64,000 nucleotides of DNA from Vibrio galatheae (lineage in GTDB: Bacteria; Pseudomonadota; Gammaproteobacteria; Enterobacterales; Vibrionaceae), in assembly GCF_000967545.1 (NCBI RefSeq), contig NZ_JXXV01000014.1:124001-188000 (forward strand), written 5' to 3'. Below the pieces are notes generated by a model. It saw nothing but the letters and a program-made list of their open reading frames with translations, ran no database searches and was not told the DNA's origin. The translations under genes were made by a program, and so were the position numbers. Below are positions 8,036 to 16,368 of this stretch, in pieces. The first letter of the stretch is position 1, and each line of letters begins with the position of its first letter.

Positions 8036-9755
8036 CAGCCGCTTCCTCCACGTTGAAGTAGACGGACTGACTTAAAATTGCTAGCAAATACCACGCGCCA
8101 TGAGGAATCCACTGTTCACCCCAACGCCAGTTCTGCAACATATCGTCTTTGTATTGCTCTGGGTTGAAAGCAATGTCTTGTTCATCGTCAAAGCCAGCTG
8201 TAATGCCATTACAAATACCGCCTTTAGCATTGAAAAAGCCAAGTTGAGGTAAGTAATCTGGATTGTTAACGCCATGACCATCCAACATACACATGTGGTA
8301 TGGGTTAAGGCCCACAATCCAGTTAAGGCTATTTTGCGCGAAAGTGAGCAATTGCTGTTTGAGCTTAGAATCTTGAATGTGAGGTAGGGCGATGAAAGCC
8401 ATACTACTCAGGGAAGCTAAGCGAGCATTCTCGCCTTGCCACCAATAACCAGATTCGTTGTTTTGTGCGACGAAAAACGCGTCTCTCTTCTCACCATCAA
8501 CGGATTTGACATATTGGCGTGGGTAACCAAATGGATTGGCTACTTTTTGGGTGATGGTGAGTTCAAATTGCACTGCTTGGTTAATGGTTTCACGTAAGCG
8601 CTGTTGCGCTGGCTGTTCTGGCTCGACAGCTAAATACTCACACAAAGCGATGACGGGTAACCCTGCTTCTGCCGCGTGAAAATATGGGCGGCTTCCGTCT
8701 TGGTTAGCAGCCCAATAGTGGTTGAATTGTTCGTCGCTGAGCTGGCGAGACATTAGGCGCTGCGCCCAAATACGACACTCGTTTAGATACTCGTCATTGT
8801 TCGTGGTGCGCAATAGCTCGGTCGCAGCGAGCAACGCACAGTACTCATCAATGATGTTTTCGACACCGTCGTTGATGTATTGGTGGTTAAACTCTTTGAG
8901 GTGCCAGTAGCCTTTTTCGGCCGACGTTAGATAGTCTTGACTACTGAATTGACCACTTTCTGGCAATCGTGCGGCGCTGGCTAGGGCCGCAATAGCCACA
9001 CCGCCACCTTGGCGTAAGCCTGCTTGGTAATCTTCAGATTTATGTCCTTGCTGCGTGGCGTAGGCGCAAATTTCACGTTGAGTGATATCTTTTGACCATT
9101 TATCAAACACTGTCATGTAGAAGTAACCAGCGTCATTTTGCATCCGCATCAGGAAATCTGCGCCAAACAGAGCCTCTTCCGCCAAACGTGTTTTGGAAAA
9201 CGATGCTAGGTTATCTGCTTTTTCAATCAGCTCTAACCCTTTGAGCATGTTCCACACCACCATAGGTGTTTGTTGCGGGTTGAGATAGTTCGCATAGGAG
9301 AGATGGCTCAGGTATTTGCTCACATCTCCGGATGCGTCATACCAGCCGCCGTGTACGTCGACTGTATGCTCGCTGCCAAGCAGGGCAACATTGTGGTCTT
9401 GTTTGTCAAAGCGTCCGCCACAGCGCTGTGATTTGAAGTAGTGCAATACGTCGGAAAAGGTTCGGTCAAGCAATACTCCTGCATCAATCGTGAACACTTC
9501 TGAACGGAGGTTCTCCACTTTTAAATAGAAACGTCCGTGTTGTTGAAAATCCGAGAATTCAATCCGAAAAAAACTCCCTTGGTGCCAATGCGCGACTTTG
9601 GTGCCTTTTTCAATTGAAAAAGACGCCACAGTTTGATGACTGTCAGCACAAACTAACAAGGCAGTGGTAGATGAAAGTCGCGTCTTGCGAGTCATCAAAA
9701 CAGCCTGCTTTGGCCCAAGGGCTTCATAACCAATATGGTTAGTAAGTAGCAGCAT
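8028..9755 (-). CDS. GH9 family exo-beta-glucosaminidase/glucosidase
   Basis: 575 residues: an N-terminal Ig-like CelD_N domain (about 1-85) and a GH9 (alpha/alpha)6 barrel. GH9 marks include DVHGGWYDASGDVSKYLSH with the catalytic-base Asp region, FLMRMQNDAGYFYM, GLNPYHMCMLDGHGVNNPDY, and the C-terminal NWRWGEQWIPHGAWYL. Genome annotations call it endoglucanase-related. The V. cholerae counterpart was described as an unusual beta-glucosidase, and GH9 relatives in Vibrionaceae are exo-beta-D-glucosaminidases acting on (GlcN)2 or GlcN-GlcNAc. No signal peptide is seen, so it is presumably cytoplasmic. It is followed with an 8-nt overlap by the glucosamine kinase gene. Exact specificity cannot be read from sequence. 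Confidence 0.88.
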   Translation of the reverse strand: MLLLTNHIGYEALGPKQAVLMTRKTRLSSTTALLVCADSHQTVASFSIEKGTKVAHWHQGSFFRIEFSDFQQHGRFYLKVENLRSEVFTIDAGVLLDRTFSDVLHYFKSQRCGGRFDKQDHNVALLGSEHTVDVHGGWYDASGDVSKYLSHLSYANYLNPQQTPMVVWNMLKGLELIEKADNLASFSKTRLAEEALFGADFLMRMQNDAGYFYMTVFDKWSKDITQREICAYATQQGHKSEDYQAGLRQGGGVAIAALASAARLPESGQFSSQDYLTSAEKGYWHLKEFNHQYINDGVENIIDEYCALLAATELLRTTNNDEYLNECRIWAQRLMSRQLSDEQFNHYWAANQDGSRPYFHAAEAGLPVIALCEYLAVEPEQPAQQRLRETINQAVQFELTITQKVANPFGYPRQYVKSVDGEKRDAFFVAQNNESGYWWQGENARLASLSSMAFIALPHIQDSKLKQQLLTFAQNSLNWIVGLNPYHMCMLDGHGVNNPDYLPQLGFFNAKGGICNGITAGFDDEQDIAFNPEQYKDDMLQNWRWGEQWIPHGAWYLLAILSQSVYFNVEEAADE

Positions 9756-9790
9756 TAAACTCTCCGGAAAAATCTAGCTTTGTAATTAGT

Positions 9791-9812
9791 GAGCCAAGAG
9801 TCTTCTTGGCTC
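9791..9812. other. Intercistronic hairpin between transporter and enzyme genes of the chb operon
   Basis: GAGCCAAGA (9791-9799) and TCTTGGCTC (9804-9812) form a perfect 9-bp stem with a 4-nt loop in the 65-nt gap between the second ATPase gene and the GH9 gene. There is no T-run in the minus direction. It may separate mRNA stability of the transporter and enzyme halves of the operon. Confidence 0.55.
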
Positions 9813-9820
9813 ATTTAGTT

Positions 9821-10816
9821 TTAGTTTTCGTATAGGTAACAGCGAACAAAGTGGTTATCAGATAGCTGAGTCACTTCAGGTAATTGCTCGCGACATTTGT
9901 CACTCGCGTGTTGGCAGCGACCCGCAAATGGGCAACCAACAGAGACAGGAGTCCAAAGTGGAATTTCCCCTTTATTACCTTTGAGTTTTTCATGGATCGA
10001 TTTACTAGGATCCGGAACCGCTGAAACCAAAAGCTGAGTGTATGGGTGCTGAGGGTTGTGAATGATTTCCTCAGTGTCGCCCCATTCCACCATATGGCCG
10101 ACGTACATGACGGCGAGATCTTCAGCGATGTAACGTGCCGTCGCGATATCGTGGGTGATATAAAGCAGAGACATTTGTTTCTCGAACTTCATTTCTTCCA
10201 TCAGATTCAACACACCAGCACGAATCGAAACATCAAGCATGGATGTTGGCTCATCGGCGAGTACTACCTCAGCGCCCACAGCGATATTACGCGCAAGGTT
10301 AACCCTTTGGCGCTGGCCACCTGATAGCTGGTGAGGGAACTTCTGGGCGGTCTCTTTTGGTGGGATGAGGCCGACTTGCTCCAGCAGGTCATACACACGC
10401 TCTTCTAACTCTTTTTTGTTGCCTGGCTTGATCTTTTTGTGGATCAGCAACGGGCGAGCGATATGGTGGAAGATGTTATGGGTTGGGTTAAGAGAACCAA
10501 ACGGGTCTTGCCATACCATCTGAACGCCTTCACGGTAGGCCATCAAATCGGAGCGTGAGTCAATTGTTTGAATATCACGACCCTTGTATTCGATGGTGCC
10601 ATGCGTTGGGGCATACATTTTTGCGATCATTTTTGCTGTTGTTGATTTACCTGAACCAGACTCACCAACCACAGATAAACCGCGGCTTTTGTACATTTTG
10701 AATGACACGTCGTTAATTGCACGCATCATTGGCTGCTGTAAAGAGTTGCTATTGATCGGGAAGTCTTTGACTAAGTTTTTCCCTTCAATCAGTAGCTCGC
10801 CAAATTCTTTGCTCAT
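9821..10816 (-). CDS. Chitin-oligosaccharide ABC transporter ATP-binding subunit (OppF/DppF-like)
   Basis: 331 residues with a complete ABC ATPase: Walker A GESGSGKSTT, Q-loop MVWQDPFGSLNPTHN, signature LSGGQRQRVNLARN, Walker B VVLADEPTSMLD and H-loop YITHDIATARYIAE. The C-terminal oligopeptide/dipeptide-importer extension contains CPFAGRCQHASDKC; its cysteines bind an Fe-S cluster in some relatives. It pairs with the ATPase encoded just upstream (10859) and drives the two permeases. Despite Opp/Dpp homology, its place in the chb operon assigns the substrate as (GlcNAc)n. It would act at the cytoplasmic face of the inner membrane. Confidence 0.9.
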   Translation of the reverse strand: MSKEFGELLIEGKNLVKDFPINSNSLQQPMMRAINDVSFKMYKSRGLSVVGESGSGKSTTAKMIAKMYAPTHGTIEYKGRDIQTIDSRSDLMAYREGVQMVWQDPFGSLNPTHNIFHHIARPLLIHKKIKPGNKKELEERVYDLLEQVGLIPPKETAQKFPHQLSGGQRQRVNLARNIAVGAEVVLADEPTSMLDVSIRAGVLNLMEEMKFEKQMSLLYITHDIATARYIAEDLAVMYVGHMVEWGDTEEIIHNPQHPYTQLLVSAVPDPSKSIHEKLKGNKGEIPLWTPVSVGCPFAGRCQHASDKCREQLPEVTQLSDNHFVRCYLYEN

Positions 10817-10858
10817 AATTGTCTCCAGTAATCTTTGTTGTTCTTTCTCAATGGCTCG

Positions 10859-11842
10859 CTAGAGTTTATTTTGAGTAATCGGCTCACCATATAGGTGACA
10901 GTTTGAGAAACGATTTGGCTCGATTTGTCTTAGTTGAGTTGGAACGCGAGTGCATGCCTCATGTACGCGGTCGCATCGCGCTTGGAAACGGCACCCTTGT
11001 GGAATCTCAAGCAGGTTTAGCGGGTTGCCTGGTATGCCAGTCAACTTAGTTTTCGGCCCAGTTAATGGAGGGAAAGAACTACCTAACCCTTTGGTATAAG
11101 GATGGTAAGGGCTTTCTAGAATTTGTTTAGACGGTGCAACTTCAATCAATTCACCGGAATACATGATGCCGATACGATCAGAGAACTCGACCATCAACGA
11201 AATATCATGGGTGATAAAGAGTATTGAAAAGCCGAATTCTTCTTTCAATGCGTAGATCTTTTGCAGGATCTCACGTTGAACCACGACATCAAGAGCGGTT
11301 GTTGGCTCATCCATGATGATCATTTTCGGATTGAGTGCCAAAGCGATCGCGATGACGAGACGCTGACGCATACCACCAGAGAACTGGTGAGGGTAATCCG
11401 TTAAACGACTCGGGTGGATATCAACAATTTCCAACAGACCTTCAGCACGTTTGCGCGCTTGCTCTCGCGTCATGCTGGTATGACGCATAATGACATCGCA
11501 GAATTGATCTTCCATGGTCAGTACTGGGTTAAGCGCATTCATCGCACTTTGGAAAACCATCGACATTTCGCTCCAACGGAACGACTGCATGCGATGGTCG
11601 CTGTACTGGAGAATATCTTCGCCATTAAAGATAACCTCACCGCCAGTGATAAACGCAGGCGGCTTGTGCAGACGCATCAATGAGAAAGCGACGGTAGACT
11701 TACCACAGCCAGACTCACCAGCCAGACCAAAAACTTCACCAGGTGCGATATCGAAGCTGACATTGTTACAGGCACGAACATCGCCAGCATCGGTAATATA
11801 GTCAACGCAAAGGTTGCGGATAGAAATAAGTGGATTAGTCAT
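10859..11842 (-). CDS. Chitin-oligosaccharide ABC transporter ATP-binding subunit (OppD/DppD-like)
   Basis: 327 residues. Walker A is GESGCGKSTVAF, the signature SGGMRQRLVIAIAL, Walker B MIIMDEPTTALD and the H-loop FITHDISLMVEFSD. The C-terminal Opp-type extension carries GCRFQARCDRVHEAC. The gene begins 2 nt after the stop of the permease gene at 11845, so the permease-ATPase module is translated as a tight unit. It works as a heterodimer with the 9821 product. The peptide-transporter homology describes the fold; chitooligosaccharide is the context-based substrate. Confidence 0.9.
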   Translation of the reverse strand: MTNPLISIRNLCVDYITDAGDVRACNNVSFDIAPGEVFGLAGESGCGKSTVAFSLMRLHKPPAFITGGEVIFNGEDILQYSDHRMQSFRWSEMSMVFQSAMNALNPVLTMEDQFCDVIMRHTSMTREQARKRAEGLLEIVDIHPSRLTDYPHQFSGGMRQRLVIAIALALNPKMIIMDEPTTALDVVVQREILQKIYALKEEFGFSILFITHDISLMVEFSDRIGIMYSGELIEVAPSKQILESPYHPYTKGLGSSFPPLTGPKTKLTGIPGNPLNLLEIPQGCRFQARCDRVHEACTRVPTQLRQIEPNRFSNCHLYGEPITQNKL

Positions 11843-11844
11843 GA

Positions 11845-12870
11845 TTATTTATCTCCGCTCCATAGTGCATTTTGAGGCGGCACATCGGGTGTGCGTTCTT
11901 TTTTGTCTTGTGCTGCCAGTTTTTTCCAACGTTTCATTCCTTTGTGCGAACGAAGCTGCGGGTTGGCAATTTCATCAACAGCAAAGTTAAGTAGCGCAAG
12001 GCCAGTGACGAGGATGGTCAGTGCAATACATGGAGCAAGAACTTCCCACCAGGCACCGATTAGCATCGCTGACGAAGTTTGTACGTTGTACAGCATGATG
12101 CCCCAACTGATGGTGCTTGGGTCACCAAGACCTAGGAATGAGATGATAGATTCCATACCAATCGCATACATAACCGAACCGATAAAGCTGGCACCGACGA
12201 TTGGAATTAGGTTAGGTAAAATCTCGACAAAAATGATGCGGAATGAAGACTCACCTAACACTTCGGCTGCTTTAACAAACTCTTTCTCACGCAGAGCCAG
12301 TGTTTGCGAACGAATCACCCTTGCACCCCATGCCCAAGAGGTACAGCCGATAATGATGGCGATAGTCAGTGGACCAGCTTCACCAATAAAGGCCGCGAGC
12401 ACAAACAGCAATGGATATTGAGGTATGACCAACATGATGTTCATTGCGGCCGTCAATACATCATCGACTTTGCCACCAAAATAACCCGCCGAGATACCAA
12501 TAACGGTTGCGAGGAAACACACGGTGATACCTGCACCAAAGCCGACACCGAGAGAAATACGTGCACCATGAACCAACTGAGACCAGATATCACGACCCAT
12601 ACGGCTGGTGCCTAGCACGTGATCTGCCTTTTTAGACATAATCATAGTTCGGCGGTCAGTGGCTAAGTTCTCGGCAATAAAGCCATCAGGATTCGCTTGG
12701 GCTGACGTAACTACAAACCCCGGATATTCATGTGGGTTACCGGTGCGTTTGTCAGGCGCATGTTTTGATAGCAATGGAGCGAAGATAGCCATCAATAAAA
12801 ATATAGAGACAATGGCCAGACCTATACGGGCATAAGCATTGCCCAAAATGAGTTTGAGTAATTGTTTCAT
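11845..12870 (-). CDS. Chitin-oligosaccharide ABC transporter permease (OppC/DppC-like)
   Basis: A 341-residue inner-membrane permease. An N-terminal helix (about residues 12-32, IGLAIVSIFLLMAIFAPLLS) is followed by a periplasmic segment and the BPD_transp_1 core with five further helices. The EAA loop that docks the ATPase is seen around LREKEFVKAAEVLGES. A basic hydrophilic tail (KKLAAQDKKERTPDVPPQ) ends the protein. The start is 2 nt downstream of the other permease's stop. It forms a heterodimer with the 12873 product. Confidence 0.9.
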   Translation of the reverse strand: MKQLLKLILGNAYARIGLAIVSIFLLMAIFAPLLSKHAPDKRTGNPHEYPGFVVTSAQANPDGFIAENLATDRRTMIMSKKADHVLGTSRMGRDIWSQLVHGARISLGVGFGAGITVCFLATVIGISAGYFGGKVDDVLTAAMNIMLVIPQYPLLFVLAAFIGEAGPLTIAIIIGCTSWAWGARVIRSQTLALREKEFVKAAEVLGESSFRIIFVEILPNLIPIVGASFIGSVMYAIGMESIISFLGLGDPSTISWGIMLYNVQTSSAMLIGAWWEVLAPCIALTILVTGLALLNFAVDEIANPQLRSHKGMKRWKKLAAQDKKERTPDVPPQNALWSGDK

Positions 12871-12872
12871 AG

Positions 12873-13859
12873 TTATTTACCTCCCTTGCGCAGGCGAGGG
12901 TCTAGAACGACATAGAGCATGTCGGCAATTAAGTTAAATGACAGCATGAACAGCGTCATAATGATTAATTGTCCTTGAAGAACTTGGTAGTCACGAGCGT
13001 GAATTGCATTGAGCAGCACGGTACCAAGGCCTGGGTAGTTAAAGATAATTTCTACAATTAGCTGACCACCAATCGCCATACCTAAAGACATAGAAAGTGC
13101 AGTGACACTTGGTAGCAGTGCATTTCGTGCGGCGTAGTTAAATACCACACGGTTTTCACTCAGACCCTTACCCTTCGCCATTGTGATGTAGTCTTCTGCA
13201 AGCAAGTTGATCATGTTGTTACGCATGTTGACGAGGAAGCCACCAATTTGAACTACAGAGGCACAGAAAAGAGGTAGAATTGCATGGTAAGCGACATCTT
13301 TAATGAAAGCCCAGCTTGTCCAATCAGGCACGGTACCTGCGGTGTAAGCGTAACCGGTTGGGAACCACTTTAAGCCGATGGCAAAAGTAAACAGCGCTAG
13401 CATAGCAATAACGACCTGTGGAACCGCTTGAATGATAAGCATACCTGGGGTGATAAACGCATCGTATTTGCTACCCCGTTTCCATGCGGCGAAAATGCCA
13501 AGGATGGAGCCCAGCGAGAAAGAGAGCATTACTGCACTACCCGCTAGGAAAAGTGACCAGCCAAATGCACCACCTAGTAGCTTGTTGACTGATAGAGGGT
13601 AGAACTGAATCGAAGTACCTAGTTCCCAGCTCAGCACGTTTTTCATGTACGCGAAGTACTGAACAAATAGGCCACCGTCGACGAAACCTAACAGTTCTTT
13701 CATTGCAGCGATACGTTCCGGTGTTACCTGTACTGACGCGTTAGCAAACATCATGGTTACAGGATCGCCCGGCATCGCGCGAGGAATAATAAAGTTTAAT
13801 GTCGCAGCAACTAATAATGCGACCAAATAGAACGACAAACGTCTTAAAAAATAACCCAT
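12873..13859 (-). CDS. Chitin-oligosaccharide ABC transporter permease (OppB/DppB-like)
   Basis: A 328-residue inner-membrane permease with an N-terminal helix MGYFLRRLSFYLVALLVAAT, the typical motif IIPRAMPGDPVTMMF, then the BPD_transp_1 core with the ATPase-docking EAA region near YITMAKGKGLSENRVVF and the C-terminal FNYPGLGTVLLNAIHARDYQ. It follows the binding-protein gene after 173 nt that contain a strong hairpin, so the permease genes may be expressed at a lower level than the binding protein. It partners with the OppC-like permease. Confidence 0.9.
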   Translation of the reverse strand: MGYFLRRLSFYLVALLVAATLNFIIPRAMPGDPVTMMFANASVQVTPERIAAMKELLGFVDGGLFVQYFAYMKNVLSWELGTSIQFYPLSVNKLLGGAFGWSLFLAGSAVMLSFSLGSILGIFAAWKRGSKYDAFITPGMLIIQAVPQVVIAMLALFTFAIGLKWFPTGYAYTAGTVPDWTSWAFIKDVAYHAILPLFCASVVQIGGFLVNMRNNMINLLAEDYITMAKGKGLSENRVVFNYAARNALLPSVTALSMSLGMAIGGQLIVEIIFNYPGLGTVLLNAIHARDYQVLQGQLIIMTLFMLSFNLIADMLYVVLDPRLRKGGK

Positions 13860-13991
13860 AACTTACACCTTACTTACCCAGATTTTCCCTGTTTCTGGTT
13901 TCAGGTCGCTCCTAGCGAAAACAAAATTTAGAGCGAACAATCCCCTGACGACTGGCGCCACTTGACAAACTAATCAAAGATTTGGGGATTT

Positions 13992-14016
13992 AGCGGCATA
14001 CGGAATGTATGCCGCT
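13992..14016. other. Strong hairpin between the binding-protein gene and the permease genes
   Basis: AGCGGCATAC (13992-14001) and GTATGCCGCT (14007-14016) form a perfect 10-bp stem with a 5-nt loop, 16 nt downstream of the binding-protein stop codon on the minus strand. There is no long T-run after it. The placement resembles the 3'-stabilising or partly attenuating stems found between binding-protein and permease genes in other ABC operons. Confidence 0.65.
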
Positions 14017-14032
14017 TAGTTAGAACAACTAC

Positions 14033-15715
14033 TTATTTAACTGGTTTAAGGTCCAGTACGTGCAGTAGACGCTCTGGGATACCAGCCCAAATGTTTGGAC
14101 GGCCTTTTGGATTTTCTTCGTTCCACCAACCAGTGAATCGAGTTGTATTGTATTGGTACATGTAAGCACCAGACATTACAGGGATTGTTACTTGGTCAGA
14201 GGCAATGATTTGCTGGATGCCGTGAGCAATATCTAGCTGCTCTTTCTTATCAGCTGTTTTGTAGAAGCTGTTTAGAAGGCCATCTAGCTTGTCATTTTTG
14301 TAGAAGTGCATTGCGAAACGAGGCATACCATCACCTGATTGCAGTGCTGAGTTGTATGCACTGTTCCAGTAAGTGTATGGATCCGCACCGTGGAAGTAGT
14401 TGGTGTACGCTACGTCGTAGGTACCTTCCAGCATTGCTTGGTTGTACACAGAGAAGTCTGGGGTACGTGCTTTAGCTTGGATGCCAACTTCTGCAAGTTG
14501 CTCAACCGCTAGTTGAACCGTGTTGTTGAAGTCAGTCCAGCCATTTGGCGATTGAATCAGCAGCTCAAAAGACTTACCAGATGGAGTATCAACAAAACCG
14601 TCGTTGTTTACATCTTTGAAGCCAGCTTTCTTAAGCAGTGCTTTCGCGCCTTCAACATTGTACGTGTTGTAACCTTTGAACTTGTCGTGAGTCTTCTCGT
14701 CAGACCAAGCTTCGAATGCGTAGCCTAGACCTGATGCGAAATCGTTCACTGTACCACCGCCGTAGAACGCGATGTCGATGATAGTTTGACGATCAAGAGC
14801 CATAGAGAACGCGCGACGGAAGTCAACGTTAGTTAGTGCTTCGTTCTTCGCTGCATCTGGGTTTTTAAAGTTAACCACAAACGCTTGAGTACCTGCTGGT
14901 GGGTACCAGTAGTGGTGACTCGGGCTCGCTGCTGCGTAAGTACGATCGATGTCAGGAATGAACGATGAAGTCCAGTCCATTTCACCGTTAACAACTTTAC
15001 CTAGGAACTGGTCGTTGTTCGCGATCTGAGGAACACGTAGACAATCTACGTCCAAGTTATCTGCATCCCAGTAGTTAGGGTTAGCACATTGGATGTAAAG
15101 TTGCGCTGTGAACGTATCGATCTCAGTGAACGGACCTGAGCCTACAGGATTCTCATTGGTAAACGTTGCTGGATCTTGAACATCTTTCCATACGTGCTCA
15201 GGTACGACAGGTACTTTCGCAATTTCATAAGGAACGTTTGAGTTCGCTTCTGCTAGACGGAACTTAACTTGGTAATCGTTAAGTTTTTCTACAGACGTTA
15301 CCCAAGAGTTGATACCACTTTGGTCAAGCTCTGGCTTTTCTTTTACTAGATTGAAAGAGAATACAACGTCGTTTGCATCAAATGTTTGACCATCAGACCA
15401 CTTAACACCTTTACGGATGTCAAATGTCACACTCATCAGATCGTCAGCCATTTTGAAGTTTTCTGCGAGACGGAATACAGGTGTATTACCGTGCATTTCG
15501 TTGAAAACAACCAACGGCTCGTAAATGAAGTCTGTTGTTGTGTGTAGGTTAGTTGCACCTAGGTATGGGTTAAAGTTACGAACAAAAGTTGTAAATTCTT
15601 TAGGGTGTACCGTTAATTCACTGCGTTCTGCTGCAGCCGCTACCGAAGTAAATCCAGTGGTTGCTGTTGCAATAATTGCTGTTGCTAGTGCAGTTTTTTT
15701 AATGTTGGCAAGCAT
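14033..15715 (-). CDS. cbp: Periplasmic chitin-oligosaccharide-binding protein (CBP)
   Basis: 560 residues of the SBP_bac_5 (oligopeptide-binding) family. A signal peptide is clear: MLANIKKTALATAIIATATT with cleavage likely after SVAAA near residue 28. The mature protein starts near ERSELTVHPKEFTTFVRNFN and shows the family segment FDIRKGVKWSDGQTFDANDV. The start is preceded by AGTAAGGAACAGCT. It is the first gene of the chb operon and delivers (GlcNAc)2 and longer oligomers to the permeases. In V. cholerae this protein also binds and inhibits the periplasmic domain of ChiS when ligand is absent; the adjacent chiS gene fits that model here. Confidence 0.93.
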   Translation of the reverse strand: MLANIKKTALATAIIATATTGFTSVAAAAERSELTVHPKEFTTFVRNFNPYLGATNLHTTTDFIYEPLVVFNEMHGNTPVFRLAENFKMADDLMSVTFDIRKGVKWSDGQTFDANDVVFSFNLVKEKPELDQSGINSWVTSVEKLNDYQVKFRLAEANSNVPYEIAKVPVVPEHVWKDVQDPATFTNENPVGSGPFTEIDTFTAQLYIQCANPNYWDADNLDVDCLRVPQIANNDQFLGKVVNGEMDWTSSFIPDIDRTYAAASPSHHYWYPPAGTQAFVVNFKNPDAAKNEALTNVDFRRAFSMALDRQTIIDIAFYGGGTVNDFASGLGYAFEAWSDEKTHDKFKGYNTYNVEGAKALLKKAGFKDVNNDGFVDTPSGKSFELLIQSPNGWTDFNNTVQLAVEQLAEVGIQAKARTPDFSVYNQAMLEGTYDVAYTNYFHGADPYTYWNSAYNSALQSGDGMPRFAMHFYKNDKLDGLLNSFYKTADKKEQLDIAHGIQQIIASDQVTIPVMSGAYMYQYNTTRFTGWWNEENPKGRPNIWAGIPERLLHVLDLKPVK

Positions 15716-15900
15716 AGCTGTTCCTTACTATTTGCTTTCATTTCACTAATGGATGGAATGTCATCAATTGATAAACACTCACTAAGGCCCACCTCTATGT
15801 CGTGATTTATTACCGAAGGAGGAAACAAATCTAGAGTGGCCTGTAGGCCTTAGGCACACTAAGAAAACACCTTAACGTCAATTTTCGCAATCGCTATTCC

Positions 15901-15945
15901 CGTTAAAATCGTTAAAACAGCATCTAATGACGTTAATAGTGTTAA
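15901..15945 (-). promoter_or_regulatory. Paired GTTAA tandem repeats, candidate activator (ChiS) sites
   Basis: On the plus strand CGTTAAAATCGTTAA (15901-15915) and CGTTAATAGTGTTAA (15931-15945) are two copies of CGTTAA-N4-GTTAA. The copies are exactly 30 bp apart and the half-sites 9 bp apart. They lie 186-230 bp upstream of the cbp start. Helical phasing and position fit a cooperative activator. Assignment to ChiS is inference. Confidence 0.5.
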
Positions 15946-16025
15946 TTTTTAACTCGGGGAGTGATTTTTGAACGTCTTTTCCACTTTGATTTTAGTCGCA
16001 AAAACCTCTAGTTCTAATGGTTGGT

Positions 16026-16037
16026 GTGAGTGCTTAC
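16026..16037. promoter_or_regulatory. SlmA-like binding site
   Basis: GTGAGTGCTTAC matches the E. coli SlmA consensus GTGAGTACTCAC at 10 of 12 positions and keeps the palindromic GTGAG / TNAC arms. SlmA, the nucleoid-occlusion factor, is known to activate the V. cholerae chb promoter. No footprint can be inferred. Confidence 0.5.
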
Positions 16038-16153
16038 TACTCTTAATTTATCTTTTGTTTGGTGTGTTTGTTGATTTGTTTATATCGTGAGATCTTGGTC
16101 ACTCAGCACATTTGGCGTTAATTTCTGTCGATAAATAAAAACTGCCGTCTTGT

Positions 16154-16169
16154 TGTGATTGGCTTCGCA
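16154..16169. promoter_or_regulatory. Possible CRP site in the chb control region
   Basis: TGTGA-TTGGCT-TCGCA matches the CRP consensus TGTGA-N6-TCACA in 9 of 10 conserved positions. It lies about 440 bp from the cbp start, far for direct class I/II action unless transcription starts well upstream. Confidence 0.35.
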
Positions 16170-16321
16170 ATATGAGGTTATTTTGTTCATTATTGACTTG
16201 TTAGCGTACGTTTAGACAGAAAAAACCGTTTGTCTTAAGTAAAAACTAACTGCGTATTTAAGTTGTTTTACGTAGCGTATTAATGCTTTGGGAGCGTGTT
16301 TAGGTTATGGATTATCGGTAT

Positions 16322-16346
16322 AAAAAAAGCCTGCATGGGCAGGCTT
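16322..16346 (-). terminator. Rho-independent terminator of chiS
   Basis: AAGCCTGC (16327-16334) pairs with GCAGGCTT (16339-16346) across a 4-nt loop. On the minus strand the stem is followed by TTTTTTT, 23 nt past the chiS stop. Confidence 0.88.
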
Positions 16347-16368
16347 CGAAAAGACGTGAAGGATAGAG

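Larger units (their letters stand above)
15716..16321 (-). promoter_or_regulatory. chb operon promoter and control region
   Basis: A 653-bp gap between cbp and chiS with no credible gene. It must hold the minus-strand promoter of the chitin operon. Visible elements: two tandem GTTAA-type sites (15901-15945), a possible -35 TTGACG (minus, 15881-15876) with no convincing -10, an inverted repeat CTTAG-N5-CTAAG (15849-15863), a SlmA-like site (16026-16037), a weaker copy of the same motif in the opposite orientation (15772-15783), and a CRP-like site (16154-16169). In V. cholerae this promoter is activated directly by ChiS and SlmA; no transcription start can be fixed here by eye. Confidence 0.7.

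Noticed and set aside
11891-12421. 176-codon frame opposite the permease gene
   Set aside because: It is antisense to a conserved permease; its composition mirrors that gene.
16087-16102. GTGA-N8-TCAC palindrome considered as a CRP site
   Set aside because: The spacer is 8 rather than 6, so it does not fit CRP.
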